Below are positions 1 through 7,640 of a stretch of 64,000 bases of DNA, piece by piece. The stretch is from an uncultured Latescibacterota bacterium (GTDB lineage: Bacteria > Latescibacterota > UBA2968). The translations under genes and the position numbers were made by a program. The notes below the pieces were generated by a model. The model had not been told where the DNA came from, searched no databases, and was given only the letters and a program-made list of their open reading frames with translations. Numbering within the stretch: position 1 is the first letter of the stretch; each line of letters opens with the position of its first letter. Location of the stretch: positions 3,470,896-3,534,895 of the forward strand of contig OY282377.1 in NCBI GenBank assembly GCA_958295785.1. The letters run 5' to 3'.

Positions 1-170
1 CCCTGCTTGCACCCTATCTTGACCTTCTTGCACCCCTGCTTGCACCCTATCTTGACCTTCTTGCACCCCTGCTTGGCCCCTGCTTGGCCCATTGGCCCCT
101 GCTTGGCCTCTATCTTGACCAGCTTGCCCTTCAGCTTGCCCCCCAACTTGCCCCCCATCTTGCACCCTCG
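1..170. repeat. Tandem repeats encoding a VQ/GQ-x-G tail
   Basis: Two near-exact copies of a unit of about 32 bp lie at 1-66, followed by degenerate shorter copies to about 170. Read on the minus strand they encode repeated VQAG, VQEG and GQDR tetrapeptides in frame with the DUF4062-ATPase gene. Similar Q-G repeats are a known low-complexity linker ahead of the winged helix in AlbA_2-type ATPases. Copy number is prone to slippage and may vary between strains. Confidence 0.75.
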
Positions 171-1419
171 CATGTCCCGAATTCGGCTCCTCCATAACCC
201 GCCCTGCGAGTGCCTTTCGCCGAATCGTTGTGACGAACCCATCGGTAACGGCAAATTCAGGTTCTGATAAACCGGCCCCGACACAGCGGCGGATCATGTC
301 CAGCGTTCCGGTTCCCATTCCTTCAATGTATTCGGCGAGATACAGAGACTCGGCCAGCAAGGGGTTGCCCGGTAAAGAATTGTGCGGCTCGCGTAGCTTT
401 TCGAGGGTCAACGGGGGCGACAGCCTGCCGGGGTTGCGGACCTCTAAGCGGTCGGCGAACAGCATCACCTGTACGCTGCCGTTGCTCGTGTAGTCGCGGT
501 GCGCCACCGCGTTGACAATGGCCTCGGTCACAACTTCCTTGGGCATCTCGTAGGTTACGGGTGCGCGGACGCTCTCGGCACGGGTGCCGACGTGCAACGC
601 GATCTTGCTCAACACGAAATCCACCGCGTGATCGACCAACTCGAACGCCGTGCCCTTATAGACTTGGTAGGACGGAATCGGCTTGGCGACCTCGGTTCCA
701 TGGAAGTGGGCGCATTTGACCTCGGAGGAGATCAAAAACCGCTGCGGCGATTTTCCGAACAACAACACCGCAGCATGGGTCAGCCGCCCGTCGTTCAGCA
801 GGTTCAGATGGGCCAGCAACTCCTCGGGCGATGCTTCTTCGGCCAAGGGGAACTGCCGGACACTACGCGCTCGGCGAATGAACCAACGCATTCGCTCACT
901 ATCGAGATCGTCCAGTGTCGCTCTCGGGCAGGCAACCGCGTCGAATGGCCCCCTGCGGATCAATTCCGCGTTCTCCAGATACTCCACCAACGCGGCGTAG
1001 AGTTCGGTTTTCAGGTCTTCGGGGGTGTTGAACCGCTTTCGTATCAGCCCGGCTTGGGCCTTGCCGATCAGTGCCCGCATTTTGGGATGCCGGGCGCCGT
1101 CATCCGCCCCCTTGACGAAGATCAAGCGGTGGATGCCGAGGGCACTCGCATGGTCGAACTCCCGTTCTGTCGGCGCAACGCCGGCTTCATCCTCGCCGCC
1201 ATAGCCCCAGCCGAACAATCCCACATAGACATCGCACCGCTCGACTTCGTCCAGATAAAGCGCGTCGGGCCGTTGGTTAGAGGCCGGGGCGTCCTCGAAC
1301 AGGAACACGTCGAAAAATCGCCGCAAAAGCGCATCGCCGCGAACATAGTCGCGCAACGCCGCTCGCTCTTGGGCGAACTCGCTCTGTACGCTGCTGATGA
1401 ATAGACGGAGGGGGGGCAT
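1..1419 (-). CDS. DUF4062 / ATP-binding (RecG-C-like) protein, 3' end outside window
   Basis: The 473 visible codons begin MPPLRLFISSVQ, the opening of a DUF4062 domain (residues 1 to about 100, with the xSSVQxEFxxER signature). A linker follows, then an ATPase module like that of AlbA_2/RecG-related ATP-binding proteins: EAIVNAVAHRDY (N box), ADRLEVRNPG (G box), and EGMGTGTLDMI. The C-terminal tail is a low-complexity run of VQ/GQ-x-G repeats (about residues 415-473) that reaches the window edge. The frame stays open to base 1, so the gene continues left. The ATG at 1419 lies 12 nt after the stop of the DUF1828 gene, which fits one operon. Such proteins sit in restriction or defence islands and are thought to act as regulators or effectors; the function here is unknown. 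Domain calls rest on motifs read by eye. Confidence 0.8.
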   Translation of the reverse strand, partial: MPPLRLFISSVQSEFAQERAALRDYVRGDALLRRFFDVFLFEDAPASNQRPDALYLDEVERCDVYVGLFGWGYGGEDEAGVAPTEREFDHASALGIHRLIFVKGADDGARHPKMRALIGKAQAGLIRKRFNTPEDLKTELYAALVEYLENAELIRRGPFDAVACPRATLDDLDSERMRWFIRRARSVRQFPLAEEASPEELLAHLNLLNDGRLTHAAVLLFGKSPQRFLISSEVKCAHFHGTEVAKPIPSYQVYKGTAFELVDHAVDFVLSKIALHVGTRAESVRAPVTYEMPKEVVTEAIVNAVAHRDYTSNGSVQVMLFADRLEVRNPGRLSPPLTLEKLREPHNSLPGNPLLAESLYLAEYIEGMGTGTLDMIRRCVGAGLSEPEFAVTDGFVTTIRRKALAGRVMEEPNSGHARVQDGGQVGGQAEGQAGQDRGQAGANGPSRGQAGVQEGQDRVQAGVQEGQDRVQAG

Positions 1420-1431
1420 GCTTTGAGCCTT

Positions 1432-2208
1432 TCATTCGGCAATGCTCTCTCGCAGAAATTGCGCGATTCTGTCTTGGTTCGCGGTTATGCTGGAAAACTG
1501 CTTTTCGCCTAAGTTGCTGAAGCGTGCCAGCACTTTTCGACTGATGGACTCCTGATCCTCAAAAATGGCTAGGGAGCGGAACGGGATGCCCCACTTCTCG
1601 AACTGAAGTAGCGCAATCGTGGCATCGCGGGTCCTGCCGTCGCCCGTAAGGGCATGGACGAAAAGGGGTCGGGGCATACCATTGATTCGGCAATCCACCG
1701 TGTACATCTTTTGGGGGTCGCGTTTGGGATCGTTCCAGTCAAAAACCCTGCGCTTTTCCGGGATGACTTCACACAACAGTGCCCGAAAGTCATCCATGAA
1801 AGTGGATCGAACCCGTTCTCTCGACAGATACGACACGTCGGAGACCTTGAGAAGTGCTTGCACAAAAGAATACAGCGCGTCGCCGTAACGCCCGTCCGGC
1901 ACATCGAGCAACAACTCTCCGTCTCGGTCCTCGACCTGAAACGTGGACAGCGCATTGGAGATGATCTTCTGACGTGTGCCGCTGTGAAGATCTCTCTCGT
2001 CAATGTCGTAGGTGAGGTGCATGTAGGTGTGCGCCTCGTCGGACAGCACCCATCGCATCCCTTTCTTCTTCAAGACGATAGACAGGTGGTCGCCATCTTC
2101 AAACAGGAAGGGCGTGAACACGCGAAAGCGTTCCATTCCCTCGCCTGCGAGCCGAATCTTTGCCGAAATTTTTTTGCGAAATTCTCGCTCTATGGTCTCG
2201 ATAGACAT
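1432..2208 (-). CDS. DUF1828 domain protein
   Basis: This 258-residue soluble protein has an N-terminal half of DUF1828 type (about residues 10-100: FTPFLFEDGDHLSIVL, RWVLSDEAHTYMHL) and a C-terminal half resembling the partner domain DUF1829 (about 125-250). There is no signal peptide or membrane segment. It starts 3 nt after the stop of the DUF6978-like gene and ends 12 nt before the DUF4062-ATPase start, so the three genes are probably co-transcribed behind hsdS. The biochemical function of the family is unknown to me. Its recurring place beside restriction genes suggests an accessory defence or toxin-antitoxin role, which is inference. Confidence 0.75.
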   Translation of the reverse strand: MSIETIEREFRKKISAKIRLAGEGMERFRVFTPFLFEDGDHLSIVLKKKGMRWVLSDEAHTYMHLTYDIDERDLHSGTRQKIISNALSTFQVEDRDGELLLDVPDGRYGDALYSFVQALLKVSDVSYLSRERVRSTFMDDFRALLCEVIPEKRRVFDWNDPKRDPQKMYTVDCRINGMPRPLFVHALTGDGRTRDATIALLQFEKWGIPFRSLAIFEDQESISRKVLARFSNLGEKQFSSITANQDRIAQFLRESIAE

Positions 2209-2211
2209 AAC

Positions 2212-2694
2212 CTACCACTCCTTAAAAAGATTGCCTTGCGATTCGGGCGGCACCTCAAAATTCGCGTCGTCAATCAGACAGTCAAGGGCACCGTTATAGT
2301 CGGCGTAGCGGTCAGTTGATTTAGCGTAGGTATCTTCCCGCGCTCCTCTTTGCTGATACCGTTCCGTTGCAAAGTGTATGTGAAAATCATAGAACGTCTC
2401 ATTTTCGATACGGTTGGTATGCTCGTGGCTCTTGCCATTGTAGCGGCGAAGGCGAAATAGTTGGTTGGATTGGGGAACTTGAACAGCCAAGATGACGGAA
2501 AAGTCAAGTTGATTGATGCTGTTTTGCCTGAGAATGAGGCGAAATTCGTTCCCTGTCGCACCAACCAGATCTAGGTGTCTTTCCTTGTGGCCGCGCTTAG
2601 TTCTTAGAGATATCCGGTTGCGCCAGTCGGTCGGCAAAGGCTTGCGTTCCTGTAACAACGACGCAATGTCTCGGTCTGAGTACGTAACTGCCAT
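2212..2694 (-). CDS. Small hypothetical protein, DUF6978-like
   Basis: A 160-residue soluble protein. It opens with a helix (YSDRDIASLLQERKPLP), then a strand-rich core containing GHKERHLDLVGATGNEFRLI and FRLRRYNGKSHEHTN, and ends with an acidic/aromatic segment. The shape (a small beta-rich domain with a KSHEHTN motif before FYDFHIHFATERYQ) matches the DUF6978 family as I recall it, but I cannot confirm this without a search. The gene sits 3 nt after hsdS and 3 nt before the DUF1828 gene, so translation is probably coupled to both. Two genes this tightly packed could form a two-component module. No catalytic motif was recognised. Confidence 0.6.
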   Translation of the reverse strand: MAVTYSDRDIASLLQERKPLPTDWRNRISLRTKRGHKERHLDLVGATGNEFRLILRQNSINQLDFSVILAVQVPQSNQLFRLRRYNGKSHEHTNRIENETFYDFHIHFATERYQQRGAREDTYAKSTDRYADYNGALDCLIDDANFEVPPESQGNLFKEW

Positions 2695-2697
2695 GGG

Positions 2698-3966
2698 TTA
2701 CTCCGATTTGACCAGCCGAATCCGTCCCGTGAGAAGTTGTTGCATCATCCCCTGCTTGACAGCGCGGGTCTTATCTCGGCGTCGCTCCAGCGCGGCGATC
2801 TCGGCGTCCATGTCGGAGAGGATGGCGGCGATGGCGGCCTGCTCATTTTCGTCGCTAGGAACACGGAGACGGAACTGTTCTACTTGTTCCGAGTTCGCTG
2901 CAGTAAATGTACTACCCTGCTCGAGAATCTGCCAACGCCCCTCGGCATGGACCAGAGCATGGAATAGAAACGCACAGTCCCCGACCGGCTTCAATCCACA
3001 AACTCCACGTCCAAGACATGCTTCCTTTTTCGCAATCGCAATAGTTCCGACAGGAGCCCGAACCGTAAGAATCAGGTCGTCCGCATCACAGTGCTTGCTT
3101 GCCTGTGTTGTCCACACGCGGTCAATCGTCTTTCTGTCCTCAATGTCTGCATTTCCTTGAATCAATGGAAGACCCAAGCCTCGTAGGTTGTAGAACTTAG
3201 AAGGCGGTGATTGTCCCATAGTAAGAGCCGCAAGATCAACGAGCGGCTTCTCAGCCCACGCCCCACTGAACCCCGGCAGGCGCGTCTTGCCGGTGAGAAG
3301 TTGCTGCATGGCGGCCTGCTTAATGGCCTGCTTCTTGGCGATCAGTGCCTCCAATGACCGGAGCAGGCCGTCCACATCCGACAACGCCTCGGCGATGGCG
3401 CGTTGTTCTCTGATAGGCGGCAGTGGTATGCAAACATCCCTAAGTGCTCGCTTCGATATGCCAAAGACTTTTAGACCGGTGGCAAGCCGACGCAACTGCA
3501 TCTTCACGGGTGCTTTTTCGAGAAGATAGCCGCGATAGCCGTCACGAGTTTTCTTGTTCTTTGCCCTCAAAAGGAGCGTGTGCAGTCCTGAAACTGCTTC
3601 AGTCGCTCCAAGATTGCGAACTTCCACGCTTTTTCCGACACCGGCCTCGTCTTCGGAAGCATCCGCGACAATTAGATCGCCATCACGAAGGCGAGTAGCT
3701 GTGACACTTTTGTTAGCCAAAAGATGCGGCACTTCGTCACGAAAAAAATCTATGAAGTGATGAAAGCGGGTATGAATGTCACCGTAATGCACATACAACA
3801 CAGTGCCAGTATGGCCTAGGTCGGCTCTTGAATTGGAGGCGGTATGCAGATAGTCGAAAAGCTCGCCAATGGAAAACACAGACCAATCATTGGGGATTAC
3901 GCCTACTGTTGTCTGTTTGTAGCCCACTGGCGGCCTTTGCTGAACAGAAAATTCTTTCATTTTCAT
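2698..3966 (-). CDS. hsdS: Type I restriction-modification specificity subunit HsdS
   Basis: A 422-residue specificity subunit with the usual duplicated layout: target-recognition domain 1 (about residues 20-160), a long helical spacer ending QQLLTGKTRL, target-recognition domain 2 (about 235-365), and a second spacer ending QQLLTGRIRL. Each recognition domain ends with the family motif (IPLPPIREQRAIA; RVPSDENEQAAIA). HsdS sets the DNA recognition sequence and joins two HsdM in the methylase. The ATG overlaps the end of a 22-bp remnant of the hsdM 3' terminus (3967-3988), which suggests hsdS once followed hsdM directly before other modules came between them. It appears intact even though hsdM is frameshifted. 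Confidence 0.93.
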   Translation of the reverse strand: MKMKEFSVQQRPPVGYKQTTVGVIPNDWSVFSIGELFDYLHTASNSRADLGHTGTVLYVHYGDIHTRFHHFIDFFRDEVPHLLANKSVTATRLRDGDLIVADASEDEAGVGKSVEVRNLGATEAVSGLHTLLLRAKNKKTRDGYRGYLLEKAPVKMQLRRLATGLKVFGISKRALRDVCIPLPPIREQRAIAEALSDVDGLLRSLEALIAKKQAIKQAAMQQLLTGKTRLPGFSGAWAEKPLVDLAALTMGQSPPSKFYNLRGLGLPLIQGNADIEDRKTIDRVWTTQASKHCDADDLILTVRAPVGTIAIAKKEACLGRGVCGLKPVGDCAFLFHALVHAEGRWQILEQGSTFTAANSEQVEQFRLRVPSDENEQAAIAAILSDMDAEIAALERRRDKTRAVKQGMMQQLLTGRIRLVKSE

Positions 3967-3988
3967 GTCACCCCATCTTCTCTAAGTG
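3967..3988 (-). repeat. Remnant 1 of the hsdM 3' end
   Basis: On the minus strand this 22-bp stretch matches the sequence encoding the last residues of HsdM (HLEKMG...) with one substitution and one missing G. It sits directly before the hsdS start codon. Longer copies occur at 4718-4771 and, as the genuine gene end, at 5208-5260. It marks the left boundary of the segment carrying the toxin-antitoxin pair. Confidence 0.7.
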
Positions 3989-4047
3989 CCGGTATATCAC
4001 ATTTATAGCTTCCAGCAGATTGATACCGCGTCCACTTTCACCCAGTA

Positions 4048-4269
4048 TCAATCTCTTTCCCGCGACGCGCTGACGGCATCCAGAATGTCCCCCGTGGTGG
4101 CCCGTGTGTTGACACCCGGTACGTCAAACGGCGATTCGGTTGCACTTTCCTTGGCCTTGACAGAAAAAACGCTCCCGTCTTTAGTGCGAATTTCCACTTC
4201 TTCTTTCTGTGCAAGAGTGAGCAGACGGGCCAGATTTTGGCGTGCTTCCAAATAGGTAAATGTCTTCAT
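4048..4269 (-). CDS. Phd/YefM-type antitoxin
   Basis: A 73-residue protein opening MKTFTYLEARQNLARLLTLAQKE, the N-terminal DNA-binding helix pattern of the Phd/YefM antitoxin superfamily, followed by the strand EVEIRTKDGSVFSVK and a flexible C-terminal tail (about residues 40-73) that would wrap the toxin. It lies 6 nt downstream of the PIN-domain toxin gene on the same strand. It probably neutralises that toxin and represses their shared promoter. The toxin-first order is the reverse of most vapBC and phd-doc loci. Confidence 0.8.
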   Translation of the reverse strand: MKTFTYLEARQNLARLLTLAQKEEVEIRTKDGSVFSVKAKESATESPFDVPGVNTRATTGDILDAVSASRERD

Positions 4270-4275
4270 GGGCGA

Positions 4276-4665
4276 TCACTCCACTATGTTAATCCCCAAA
4301 TCACGAGCGATTTGTTTCATTCTTTTGTCAAGTGACATGAGGGGTTGGGCCAAGGATTTGGCACAGATCAGAAAATACGCATCGTAGGCGTAAATGTTGT
4401 GTTCAATAGCCAACTCGAGTGCCTTTTGGATGTCGATGCTGACCAGCCTGACCGGAATTAGGTTTGCGGCCTTTTCAGCAACCAAGGCTTCGGCCTTGGA
4501 AATTTGTCTGCGCTTGATCATCGCGGAGAGCGCGTTGCCAATTTCATAAGGCAATATTTCTGGAGCAATCAACACAGCATCCGATGTGACTTCTATGATG
4601 TGTGCTCTTTCCGGCTCGTTCAATACGACCGCGAGGAAGATGTTTGTGTCAGCGACCAAATTCAT
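4276..4665 (-). CDS. PIN-domain ribonuclease toxin, VapC-like
   Basis: A 129-residue single PIN domain. The acidic residues of the nuclease site are visible: D6 in NLVADTNIF, E41 in LPYEIGNAL, and the YDAYFLICAKSL aspartate (about residue 94). A later SLDKRMKQIARDLGI helix is typical of VapC. VapC toxins cleave RNA, commonly tRNA or rRNA, in the cytoplasm. It is the first gene of the pair, with the Phd-like antitoxin 6 nt downstream. The pair sits between two copies of the hsdM 3' end inside the type I locus, so it looks like an inserted addiction module. Confidence 0.88.
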   Translation of the reverse strand: MNLVADTNIFLAVVLNEPERAHIIEVTSDAVLIAPEILPYEIGNALSAMIKRRQISKAEALVAEKAANLIPVRLVSIDIQKALELAIEHNIYAYDAYFLICAKSLAQPLMSLDKRMKQIARDLGINIVE

Positions 4666-4717
4666 ATAAATATACGATCAAAAAGTGGCATAAATAAGAC
4701 CGGATACAGACGCCAAG

Positions 4718-4771
4718 CTCACAGCGTCACCCCCCATTTTCTCCAAGTGTCCCGCGACCTTGTCGCCAAAC
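4718..4771 (-). repeat. Duplicate 2 of the hsdM 3' end
   Basis: On the minus strand these 54 bp repeat the last 53 bp of hsdM (5208-5260), including its stop codon and the overlapping GTGA, with two substitutions and one extra G. The copy is out of frame with hsdM. A short open frame ending in WRKWGVTL runs into it from about 4853. It separates the truncated DUF1016 gene from the toxin-antitoxin pair. Confidence 0.85.
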
Positions 4772-4852
4772 GCCGGTCAGTACACTTGGGCGGCAGTTTC
4801 ACGATGGATTCAACAGACAGCGTCTGCACAATTCCCGACATTTCCGGATCTG

Positions 4853-5212
4853 CTAGCTGGGGGGCGGAGGCTCCCTGATGTTACTCAATGTCTCTTCTTG
4901 AGGGGCCGTCATCAATTTTGCAGACACCGTCTGCAAAATCTCCGAGTAGCACCTATAGAACTTGCACGATAACGCCAAGCTCCGGCTGGAGCAACCTCGT
5001 ATCGCCAGTTTGGCCGCCAGTCTTTTGATCAGTGCCACGCCATATTCCGCCCTATCCGCGCCATGCTGTTCATACTCGACGATATACCAGCCGAACAGCC
5101 AGTTCCGCACAACGAGTGAGCGATCAATAGCGCGTACCGCCGAGTGTCGTGTTTCCTCGTGGGTTCGCCGACACAACTCCACGAGATCCTCGAAATCGAA
5201 TGCTTGACTCAC
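4853..5212 (-). pseudogene. Truncated DUF1016 N-terminal domain (YhcG-like) gene
   Basis: The 119-residue product has the DUF1016 N-terminal pattern: DRSLVVRNWLFGWYIVEYEQ, then ADRAEYGVALIKRLAAKL, then LSCKFYRCYSEILQTVSA. Full-length relatives run to about 350 residues with a C-terminal PD-(D/E)XK nuclease domain that is absent here; after ILQTVSA the sequence diverges into a proline-rich end. The probable GTG start at 5212 overlaps the hsdM stop by four bases (GTGA), giving translational coupling. Full-length members often sit in type I restriction loci between hsdM and hsdS. It is probably a remnant, although a functional N-terminal-only protein cannot be excluded. Confidence 0.72.
4915..4939. 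repeat. Perfect 11-bp-arm palindrome with 3-nt spacer
   Basis: ATTTTGCAGAC, a 3-nt spacer, then GTCTGCAAAAT. It lies inside the 3' part of the truncated DUF1016 gene. A shorter relative (CAGAC-AGC-GTCTG) sits about 107 bp away at 4814-4826. Such a symmetric site could be a recombination or binding site, or a chance result of local duplication. Confidence 0.6.
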
Positions 5213-5260
5213 AGCGTCACCCCCATCTTCTCCAAGTGTCCCGCGACCTTCTCGCCAAAC
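5208..5260 (-). repeat. Copy 3 of the repeated hsdM 3' end (genuine gene end)
   Basis: This is the authentic 3' terminus of hsdM, encoding GEKVAGHLEKMGVTL and the TGA at 5211-5209. It is the probable source of the copies at 4718-4771 and 3967-3988. Confidence 0.85.
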
Positions 5261-7628
5261 GTTGCCACCTCTTGCTCCAACGCCGGCAGCGTTTGCGCGT
5301 ATCGCTCCTCCAATTCCTTCACCCGCCCGGCGAGTTGTTGCGTCAGCCGCTGCACCTCGCTGTCGATCATGTCCTGGATATTGGCGAACCATTTGTCCTC
5401 GATGACCAGCGTCTTGATCTCGTCCTGAGAGAGCGCGGCATAGTGTGCCAACACCTGCGCGTCCAACTCGGCTTGGGCGTCCCTCACGGCCTTGTCGGAT
5501 TTGGACTTGGCTTGGAAAAGGGCGAGGCAGTGCTTGAGGGCGGCATGTTCTCGGTCGCCCTCTAACTCGTCCCGCATGGCCTTGAGCCGGTTGACCACGC
5601 CGATTTTGGTGACCGTCCCTTTGTCATTGGCGGCGTCTTCTAACAGACCGCCCTCGCCGATGTGTTCTTCGATAAATTCCTCCAACGCGCGAGCGGCGTC
5701 CTCCTGCTCCATCCGCAACCCCTCGAGGGCGACCTGTTCAGCGGCGAAGTAGCGCGTCGCGATCAACGCCGGCGGAATCAGATCCATCTTGTACTTCCCG
5801 CGCTTGATGGTCAAGTCCGGCGTTTCCTTGATCTTCTTTGCCTTATCCTCGATGATCCCGCGAGGCTTGGCCGCCTCGACCCAGCCATCCGCCGCGATGA
5901 GATACACATCGTCCTGCATCGTCTCATCCCAATAATTTATCAGACATTGGTACACGTCGTAGCGGTTGAGCAAGGGGAGATCGGCGAAGCGCGTCAGCAG
6001 ATCCTCGGACAATTCGTCGATGACCGCCGCGGGACGGGCATTGACCCCAAGTGCCCAAAGGCGCGGCTCGTGGGCCTCGCGCCAAGCCGTGAAAACAGCC
6101 GCAACGCGCGCGCGATAGAACGCGATAGAACTCGAACTCCTCGTGACCGAGAATGACGGCCTTCACCCGTGCGGTCTCGACGCGGGCCTCGCTGTAGCCC
6201 GCGCAACGCGGGGAAGACCGCCCAGTAATCGCGCAGGGCGTCGAGATCGCGGTCGGGAATGCCGCCGTTCAAATGCGCGTGGAGATCGTGCCAATCCTCT
6301 AACTCGCTGGCGTCGATGTAGCGCGGGATGTTCAAGTTGTAGTCGTTGGCCGGGCTGGCGACCTCGGCGGCGGACACTATGCGCGCATAGCCCGGCTCCT
6401 CGACCTGCCGGTTAAACACATCCACAATCCGGTGAATGTCCTGCGCCCGCAGGCGATTCTTGTTGCCATCCTTGAGAAAGCCCCGGCTCGCGTCGATCAT
6501 AAAAATGCCTTTGCGGGCGTGGGCGTGTTCTTTGTCGATGACCAAAATGCACGCGGGAATGCCCGTGCCGTAGAACAGATTGGCCGGTAGGCCGATGATG
6601 CCCTTGATGAACCCTTGCCCGATGAGATTTTTGCGAATCTCCGCCTCCTTGTTGCCGCGAAACAACACCCCGTGCGGCAGGATGATCGCCCCCTTGCCCC
6701 GGCGCTTGAGCGACTTGACGAGGTGCAGCAGGAAGGCGTAGTCGCCGTTCTTGGCCGGTGGGATGCCGTACTCAAACCGCCCAAATTCGTCATTTGCCGG
6801 ATCGAATCCATTGGCCCATGCCTTGGTCGAAAATGGCGGATTGGCGATGGCGAAGTCAAAGGTCTTGAGGCCGTTGTCCGAGTTCTTGTAATAGGGCGCG
6901 GCCAGCGTGTTGCCGCGCCACAACTCGGCGGTCTCGTGCCCGTGCAAGATCATGTTCATCTGCGCCAAGGCCCAAGTGGCATTGTCCATCTCCTGCCCGT
7001 AGATGCTGAGGCCGCGCGGCGCGAGGTCCGCGGCTTTGAGCAACAGGGAGCCGGAACCGCACGCGAGGTCGTAAATGGTCTCGTCTTGGCGGGTGTGCGG
7101 GCCGATGCCGATCACCTGCGCCATAACGCGCGAGACCTCGGCCGGCGTGTAGAACTGCCCTTTGGCCTTGCCGGATTCGGTGGCAAAGTGCCGCATCAGG
7201 TACTCGTAGGCGTCGCCCAACAGGTCGTCGCCCTCGGCGCGGTTGGCGCGAAAGTCGAGGCCCTCAAAGATGGCGACCAACTTGGAGAGGCGGTCTTGCA
7301 TCTCTTTGCCCGCGCCGAGTTTGCTCTCGTCGTTGAAATCGGCCTGATCGATGACGCCCTTGAGGTCGTTGGCCTCGGCGAGGTGGCCGATGATCTTGTT
7401 GATCCGGTCGCCGATCTCCTTGTCGCCCTTGAGCGCGGCCATGTCGGCAAAGCCGCCGCCAGTGGGCACTTCGATGAGCGAGTCCGGCTTGTCGGCTTTG
7501 TCCGAGACGTACTTCATAAACAACAAGGTCAGCACATAGTCCTTGTACTGAGAGGCGTCCATGCCGCCGCGCAACTCGTCGCAACTTTGCCACAGCGATG
7601 CGTAGATTTGGGATTTCTTCAGTGCCAT
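5209..7628 (-). pseudogene. hsdM: Type I restriction-modification DNA methyltransferase subunit HsdM, two frameshifts
   Basis: The N-terminal part (7628 to about 6200) reads as HsdM_N plus an N6-adenine methyltransferase domain with DLACGSGSLLLKA (AdoMet motif I) and FAIANPPFS (catalytic NPPF, near residue 260). The frame then shifts twice. The first shift, near 6195-6200, moves into a short middle frame encoding VKAVILGHEEFEFYR. The second is a 10-bp tandem duplication at 6111-6130. The C-terminal frame resumes with SEDLLTRFADLPLLNRYDV and ends in a coiled-coil tail and MGVTL. Without the shifts the protein would be about 800 residues, typical of long HsdM subunits. Either the methylase is inactive, or these are sequencing errors or a switchable state. 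It starts 12 nt after the RNB-nuclease gene. Confidence 0.85.
6111..6130. repeat. 10-bp tandem duplication causing an hsdM frameshift
   Basis: The unit CGCGATAGAA occurs twice back to back. Removing one copy restores the hsdM frame across this site (FEFYRARVAAVFTAWREA on the minus strand). A 10-bp unit changes the reading frame, so gain or loss of one copy would switch the downstream frame. Confidence 0.85.
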
Positions 7629-7640
7629 TCGCGTCTCACT

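Noticed and set aside
499..1404. 301-residue open frame on the plus strand
   Set aside because: It is the antisense shadow of the DUF4062-ATPase gene, whose motifs (SSVQ, NAVAHRDY, GMGTGTLDM) are clear on the minus strand.
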